Source: Temnopleurus reevesii
Lineage: Eukaryota; Echinodermata; Echinoidea; Temnopleuroida; Temnopleuridae
Reading direction: 5' to 3'
NCBI GenBank assembly: GCA_036244855.1
Contig: BQKZ01006480.1
Span: 1 to 11,018 of the forward strand
Length of the DNA: 11,018 nt
Position 1 is the stretch's first letter, and each line of letters begins with the position of its first letter. The translations under genes were made by a program, and so were the position numbers. A model generated the notes under the pieces. It saw only the letters and a list, made by a program, of their open reading frames with translations. It was not told the origin of the DNA and did no database searches. Positions 8,601 through 11,018 of the stretch are shown one piece after another.

Positions 8601-9295
8601 ATGGAGATGCTTGCTGCAAGCTTGGCATTGGCACAAGGTCAGTTTAAGATATTCAAACTTTGTGGTGTGAGTTTAAGATGTGTTAGTCAAATCTATGTTT
8701 AGTGTTGTGTTTTTTTCTTATTTATCACAAGCCTTTGCATGTTTCTGTTTGAAAAAAAGTCAAAGAAATTGAAAAAAAGTCAAAGAAAGATTTTCTTTTC
8801 CAAATGGTCAAGCTGCAAACCAAATTTGGATGACTTGCTATATATATATATACATGTATATATTTTCATTGCTCGGAATCATGAATCAGGAACAGAAATT
8901 TAATAATTCATGATAGGGTGTTGTGAAAAGTTGGTTTTAAGATCAAATTGGAGGATGATTTGAGAAATGAGTATTTTGGTTAGGTTATTATCTATTCCTA
9001 GCTCAGACATGTGCAATGTAAGCTATTCAAATAACTGTTTTCACAATCTGAAATGACTTTGATCATAATGTGATATGTCATGAATTTTTTTTTATCAAGT
9101 TTGATTTATGTTTAACTTGTTCATTTTTCCGTCATAGATGGAGAGAGTAGTATCCTTCTGTGTCATTGTCTGGCGAGTCTTTCTGAGATCAATCCCAAAC
9201 TTCTGGTCCAGAGCAGGGACATTCTTCAAGACCAGTTCAGTCTAGTTCTGGAGAAGGAACAGAGTGGGACCGATGGAGACCAGGGAGGCTATCTG
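2558..9295 (+). CDS. INTS7: INTS7, Integrator complex subunit 7, N-terminal half (nine exons, 490 codons, continues past the window)
   Basis: Exons are 2558-2657, 3937-4066, 4622-4768, 5689-5873, 6499-6698, 7161-7392, 7750-7970, 8541-8637 and 9138-9295. INTS7 is an alpha-solenoid (HEAT/ARM-like) subunit of the nuclear Integrator, which binds Pol II, cleaves snRNA 3' ends and attenuates transcription (family knowledge). Diagnostic blocks are GYGEQEHDANSALLELDKG (16-34), FPRLFEKYPFPILINSAFLK (within 34-77), ILNVDEFVRRIF and HSNDPVARAITLR (78-126), ERKRVHHSI and LEAAIFAAS (127-188), GLATPIDIKMKLIPI (188-202) and LLCHCLASL (439-490). All follow vertebrate INTS7 closely. The human protein is about 960 residues, so roughly half is present. 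The start at 2558 is preferred because it aligns with the vertebrate N-terminus. An in-frame ATG 11 codons upstream (2525) is the alternative. Between exons 6 and 7 the protein appears somewhat shorter than the human one. Confidence 0.95.
3585..3627. repeat. Hairpin plus third copy of ACCTTATTCA
   Basis: ACCTTATTCAT (3585-3595) and ATGAATAAGGT (3601-3611) form a perfect 11-bp stem with a 5-base loop. ACCTTATTCA recurs directly at 3618-3627. The function is unknown and it may be a remnant of a repeat. Confidence 0.7.
3699..3797. repeat. GATA/GACA microsatellite
   Basis: Interrupted runs of GATA, with some GACA and GGCA units, fill most of 3699-3760 and recur near 3788-3797. They are separated by AT-rich sequence with TAGCTAGCTA. 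This is a simple repeat in intron 1 and is likely length-variable. Confidence 0.8.
3937..4066 (+). CDS. INTS7: INTS7 exon 2
   Basis: The exon completes Gly34 and encodes through Asp76 plus two bases of Gly77. Its acceptor is TTACAG (AG at 3935-3936) and its donor GTATGT at 4067. It contains AGEQCEAIVRFPRLFEKYPF and LINSAFLKLADVFRDG, the most strongly conserved stretch of the family. Confidence 0.95.
4067..4621 (+). other. INTS7: INTS7 intron 2 (555 bp)
   Basis: The intron runs from donor GTATGT to acceptor CCATCCAG. It carries the fold-back MITE at 4290-4419 and, 40 bp after it, a perfect 11-bp hairpin, AATAGTTTCAA (4459-4469) paired with 4477-4487. Confidence 0.85.
4290..4419. mobile_element. 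Fold-back MITE-like element with ~54-bp terminal inverted repeats
   Basis: The 130-bp element begins AGCCCTGGTCACATAGGACC and ends with its inverse. The arms (4290-4343 and 4366-4419) pair with only a handful of mismatches around a 22-base middle that itself contains CAGTTAACTG. TTA flanks both sides (4287-4289 and 4420-4422), consistent with a 3-bp target duplication of the PIF/Harbinger TWA type. The element has no coding capacity, so it is non-autonomous. The superfamily assignment is inference from the TTA alone. Confidence 0.78.
4622..4768 (+). CDS. INTS7: INTS7 exon 3
   Basis: The exon completes Gly77 and encodes residues 78-125 plus two bases of Arg126. Its donor is GTGAGA at 4769. 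It contains NNFLRQCVLKVSQQSVKHLD and ILNVDEFVRRIFFVIHSNDP, then VARAITL, matching the vertebrate family almost residue for residue. Confidence 0.95.
4769..5688 (+). other. INTS7: INTS7 intron 3 (920 bp)
   Basis: The intron runs from donor GTGAGA to acceptor CTCCGTAG. It contains a group of related small hairpin motifs at 5286-5625, described separately. The rest is AT-rich with nothing else recognised. Confidence 0.85.
5286..5625. repeat. Degenerate repeat region with GGCAAG/CTTGCC hairpins and inverted ends
   Basis: CTTGCC-TGACAT-GGCAAG at 5579-5596 and TGCCTGATTAGGCA at 5361-5374 are hairpins with similar flanks and lie in direct orientation. Related words such as ACTGGCCAGAATGCCCATGG lie at 5298-5320. 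GCTACAAACCCACTGGCCA near 5288 resembles the inverse of sequence at 5590-5621, which includes TTGTAGCACC. This looks like an old mobile-element remnant, but its boundaries are uncertain. Confidence 0.45.
5689..5873 (+). CDS. INTS7: INTS7 exon 4
   Basis: The exon completes Arg126 and encodes residues 127-187 plus one base of Gly188. Its donor is GTGAGA at 5874. It contains ERKRVHHSIHAGLDSHD and ELEAAIFAASCFAAESKTFA, corresponding to helical-repeat segments of the vertebrate solenoid. Confidence 0.94.
6018..6182. mobile_element. MITE-like element with diverged terminal inverted repeats
   Basis: The ends AGGGGGAGTT (6018-6027) and AACTCCCCCT (6173-6182) pair perfectly. Similarity between the arms extends about 40 bp inward, with GAAAGTTGCGATC and GTAAGTTGCAG opposed to inverted AAAAATTGCAATC and TTGCAAGTTA. 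The 165-bp element has no coding capacity. A TA target duplication is possible (TA before 6018, GTA after 6182) but not clear. Confidence 0.62.
6250..6263 (+). repeat. G14 homopolymer
   Basis: Fourteen consecutive G residues follow the purine-rich stretch GAGAAAGAGAG. The run lies in intron 4 of INTS7 and is prone to slippage and sequencing error. Confidence 0.9.
6499..6698 (+). CDS. INTS7: INTS7 exon 5
   Basis: The exon completes Gly188 and encodes residues 189-254, ending in phase 0 before donor GTGAGG at 6699. It begins GLATPIDIKMKLIPIFCHMH and ends SHIHIPDQ. The start is strongly conserved, while the second half (RLLESYPAESFLTVTLDTLT) is more diverged, as in the family. Confidence 0.95.
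6699..7160 (+). other. INTS7: INTS7 intron 5 (462 bp)
   Basis: The intron runs from donor GTGAGG to acceptor CTTCTGTTAG. Its last 120 bp hold a decayed copy of the exon 6 acceptor and exon start (7042-7113). Nothing else is recognised. Confidence 0.85.
7042..7113 (+). pseudogene. Decayed partial duplicate of the INTS7 exon 6 acceptor and first 48 nt
   Basis: Bases 7042-7113 align with 7131-7208 at 95 bp offset in the exon part. The shared TTTTGC(A/C)TGCTCTTGTTTT tract and GTTAG acceptor are separated by one 6-base gap. The first 48 exon bases then match at about 40 of 48. The copy reads VDLLLSYLKNDFRCSI against real exon VDLLLSYLENDVRRSI. Five of the eight substitutions I count are at third codon positions. 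No GT donor of good quality follows. Splicing at the copy's AG (7064-7065) and reading through would shift frame by 95 nt and hit a stop just inside exon 6. I infer a dead tandem duplication. Confidence 0.85.
7161..7392 (+). CDS. INTS7: INTS7 exon 6
   Basis: The exon encodes residues 255-331 and one base of Asp332. Its acceptor is CTTCTGTTAG and its donor GTAAGG at 7393. It contains LLLSYLENDVRRSIKSICIT, LRTLARKAPHAWSQANVDTL and a diverged tail ending SSSPAFLTSDT. The nearly identical upstream acceptor at 7065 was rejected because it breaks the frame. Confidence 0.93.
7393..7749 (+). other. INTS7: INTS7 intron 6 (357 bp)
   Basis: The intron runs from donor GTAAGG to acceptor TTCTTTAG. About half of it is the degenerate tandem repeat at 7545-7720, which ends within 30 bp of exon 7. 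Confidence 0.85.
7545..7720 (+). repeat. Degenerate ~17-bp tandem repeat, core GGTGGTCTTTATAGACA
   Basis: The clearest copies are GTGGTCTTTATGGACA (7650-7665), GGTGGTCTTTCTATACA (7666-7682) and GGTGGTCGCTTACGC... (7683-7704). A partial copy GGTATGTCTTTATAA starts at 7705. Weaker units (GTCGTTGAGCTTGCTTAGACA, GTTGATCTCTATAGACA) lie at 7549-7607. Unit length drifts between 16 and 22 bp. Confidence 0.65.
7750..7970 (+). CDS. INTS7: INTS7 exon 7
   Basis: The exon completes Asp332 and encodes residues 333-405, ending in phase 0 before the weak donor GTTTGT at 7971. It carries SVRELCQNLLTHWEVCVTSR, LQVLIRLMDRQGGLSDDKM and SRSATMSLK. The last segment aligns with the vertebrate GAQATLK stretch. Overall identity is lower than in exons 1-6. 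Confidence 0.9.
7971..8540 (+). other. INTS7: INTS7 intron 7 (570 bp)
   Basis: The intron runs from donor GTTTGT to acceptor TTCTTCCTAG. It contains a 25-bp tandem duplication, with CTTAATCCATGTTATTT at 8442-8458 and again at 8467-8483. The rest is AT-rich with nothing else recognised. Confidence 0.83.
8442..8483 (+). repeat. Tandem duplication, 25-bp period
   Basis: The 17-bp word CTTAATCCATGTTATTT occurs twice exactly, followed each time by (G)ACCATT. This is a local duplication about 60-100 bp before exon 8, roughly where a branch point could lie. Confidence 0.85.
8541..8637 (+). CDS. INTS7: INTS7 exon 8
   Basis: The exon encodes residues 406-437 and one base of Asp438 (ITLESIHSLCKASPPQTSYF then MEMLAASLALAQ). 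Its donor is GTCAGT at 8638. The phase joins exactly to exons 7 and 9. Confidence 0.9.
8749..8788 (+). repeat. Exact 20-bp tandem duplication
   Basis: TTGAAAAAAAGTCAAAGAAA is present twice head to tail without mismatch. This suggests a recent slippage or duplication event. Confidence 0.92.
8839..8864. repeat. TA microsatellite
   Basis: A TA dinucleotide run is interrupted by ACATG in intron 8. It is a simple repeat. Confidence 0.85.
9138..9295 (+). CDS. INTS7: INTS7 exon 9 (last exon in window)
   Basis: The exon completes Asp438 and encodes residues 439-490, ending in phase 0 before donor GTAGGT at 9296. It contains SSILLCHCLASLSEINPKLL, matching the vertebrate ILMCHCLAAIA segment, then QSRDILQDQFSLVLEKEQSG and TDGDQGGYL. 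Confidence 0.93.
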
Positions 9296-11018
9296 GTAGG
9301 TCTTAGATCTATTGTTTGTTTGTTTATCCTCCACATCCTCCTTTGAATGACCTGATCAGAAATGCTTTCTTTTCCTTTTTTTCATTTCCAAAAGTATTGA
9401 CAAGTGAATCGATAGGCCTTGAAAGTATATTCATTAAAAAAAGGTCACTTTATAGGTCTTGTCATATGATTTGCCTTCCCATTATTTCTCATTGTTCTCC
9501 AGCTAGAAAACGCACCAAACTTAAAGCCCAAATAAAGTTTTGGTAAAGATGAAGAAATGTGAATTTGGGGGATGTTTATCATGACATTTAATTCTTATAC
9601 ACATTTTGAGACCATAGCATATTTTTTTACGAACGGTTAAATCATATTTAGTGCCCTCTCTAGGTTATGGCATTATTTTGCTCGTTATCGAGCATATACA
9701 AAGTTATTTCCGTGATTTTAACAATAGAATGATATAGAGATATACACAACAATTAAATTCTTAAATTTTCATCCAATTCTGAGCATGGGAAGTTGTCCTT
9801 GATCAAGAAAGAAAATATTGAAATAGTGTGGTGCAGCACCACACTAAAAAATGTTGCACATTTCAGGTTATAGCTTTGCCCAAACTCGTTCATTTTTCGC
9901 ACAATCTTTTGTGCAATATGTTTATGATACTATATTTCATTTCATATAGATTTGAAGACAAAATCTGGTGATAAAAATATTCGCTTTTACCAAAACTGTA
10001 CTTGGGCTTTAAAGTATATGTACGAGGGCTCTTTTAACATTTCCTTCCAGAAAAATAGCACCAGTAATTCATTTTGCAGGGACTGTTTTTTAGCTCATGC
10101 ATTTTTTTCTTTTGCTAAAACAGAGATTTCTATGAGACATGGGGAGCATAGAGTGTCCATGAATTAATGACAGGGGCTATTTTTTAAATGCTCATGTTTA
10201 TGACTTGCCCTTGCTTTGATTTATGTGGTGGATATTTCAAAGATTTAGAGGGCTAATGGCCCTTCACCACTGGGTATTTTCATGCTGAAGTGCAAAATAT
10301 TTACTTTTTTTGCAATTTTGTTTGTCTGACCTCCTACATATGGCTCCTCTTAAGTAACCTTATCATTCACATCTACCTTTTTTTTTTTTTGGTATGTTTT
10401 TAACTTGTGAACTAGCTATAATGCATTTCCATAATTGTGGCCCAAGAAATTTTAAAAGATGATGTGAAATAGGAGAAAAATTGGGCCGGACATATAAAGT
10501 CAGTGAAGTTTGTTGAGTAATGGAGTAACATGACAATATTTGGGTTGCAGAAATATGATTCAAGCACATCTATTCTGCAAGCATTGTAACCTATCCAGAT
10601 CCCCTTTACTGATTCCACCAAGTAATCATCCTCCATAATCAAGCCTGGAGAGCACAAGTGCACGGACATCATTGTGACATGTATTTTTGTCTAAGTATTT
10701 CCTGATTTGATGTAGATTGTAGATTTGCCAGTTTAATTTACGGCACAAATTCGTTACATGGTCACTCATTTTCATTTCATTGTCAACTTCAAGATCTTTC
10801 ATGGTTGAAGATACAGGGATATCCTGATCATAAACAGAAAATGAAAAATCAGTGAACCTATTTGGATAGGTGACGGGATGGGGTAATAAATCAGGCGTGG
10901 TCCCGCTTGAATTGAGATTGGCTTCTTTTAATAAAGAGGCGTATAATTCGAACTGTTAAAGAAGAACAGAAAGTATAGAAAAAACATTAAGTATATCACT
11001 CACACAGACTCTTTAGTT
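9296..11018 (+). other. INTS7: INTS7 intron 9, running past the window edge (>1723 bp)
   Basis: I found no continuation of INTS7 coding sequence here. The stretch is AT-rich. Three small hairpins lie within 9679-9914: TGCTCG-TTAT-CGAGCA at 9679-9694, a 23-bp palindrome at 9824-9846, and GCACAA-TCTT-TTGTGC at 9899-9914. There is a T13 run at 10378-10390. Short open frames at 9952-10167 and 10672-10412 (minus) show no family features. Confidence 0.75.
9824..9846. repeat. Near-perfect 23-bp palindrome
   Basis: TAGTGTGGTGC and GCACCACACTA are exact inverses around a single A. The palindrome is flanked within 220 bp by two other 6-bp stem hairpins, suggesting a dispersed repeat remnant. Confidence 0.8.

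Larger units (their letters stand above)
8638..9137 (+). other. INTS7: INTS7 intron 8 (500 bp)
   Basis: The intron runs from donor GTCAGT to acceptor CGTCATAG. It holds a perfect tandem pair of a 20-bp unit (8749-8768 and 8769-8788, TTGAAAAAAAGTCAAAGAAA) and a TA-rich microsatellite at 8839-8864. Nothing else is recognised. Confidence 0.85.

Noticed and set aside
9824..9850. Helitron 3' end (hairpin followed by CTRR)
   Set aside because: The CTAA overlaps the hairpin itself instead of following it by about ten bases, and no matching 5' end was seen.
9952..10167. 71-codon plus-strand frame as the next INTS7 exon
   Set aside because: An acceptor-like CATATAG precedes it, but the translation does not resemble the INTS7 segment that should follow and it ends in a stop.
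10412..10672. 86-codon minus-strand frame in intron 9
   Set aside because: It shows no recognisable motif, and the AT-rich composition makes frames of this length unremarkable.

Overview
The window is animal nuclear DNA carrying the 5' halves of two spliced genes arranged head to head. On the minus strand is the start of DTL (CDT2), the substrate receptor of the CUL4-DDB1 ubiquitin ligase. On the plus strand is the N-terminal half of INTS7, Integrator complex subunit 7. Both were recognised from remembered vertebrate protein sequences. All exon-exon reading frames join correctly through GT-AG introns. The AT-rich introns of about 0.35-1.3 kb, many short inverted repeats, and protein divergence from vertebrates suggest a marine invertebrate. 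A sea urchin or other echinoderm is my best guess, but the species cannot be fixed from the sequence alone.

Layout. DTL exon 3 runs off the left edge (1-214), exon 2 is 931-1143 and coding exon 1 is 2176-2248, all on the minus strand. Together they give about 166 residues. A 309-bp compact promoter region (2249-2557) separates the two start codons and holds E2F, CHR-like, inverted CCAAT and ETS-like motifs but no clear TATA box. INTS7 exons on the plus strand are 2558-2657, 3937-4066, 4622-4768, 5689-5873, 6499-6698, 7161-7392, 7750-7970, 8541-8637 and 9138-9295. They sum to 1470 nt and 490 codons with no stop. The gene continues beyond the window, since 9296-11018 is intron.

The introns hold what the gene models do not explain. 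There are two decayed partial exon copies, one per gene, each lying just upstream (in its gene's own direction) of the real exon and each keeping a splice-acceptor-like AG. The copy of DTL exon 2 is at 1200-1261 and the copy of INTS7 exon 6 is at 7042-7113. Two MITE-like fold-back elements lie in INTS7 introns 2 and 4, a possible third inverted-repeat element lies in DTL intron 2, and a degenerate ~17-bp tandem repeat lies in INTS7 intron 6. There are also several short hairpins and microsatellites.

The two genes belong to different processes: DTL to replication-licensing control, INTS7 to Pol II transcript 3'-end processing and termination. Their link here is the shared promoter region. From memory, human DTL and INTS7 are also divergent neighbours on chromosome 1q32, so the pair looks like an old conserved arrangement. 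I found no CRISPR array, tRNA, rRNA or intact transposase gene.
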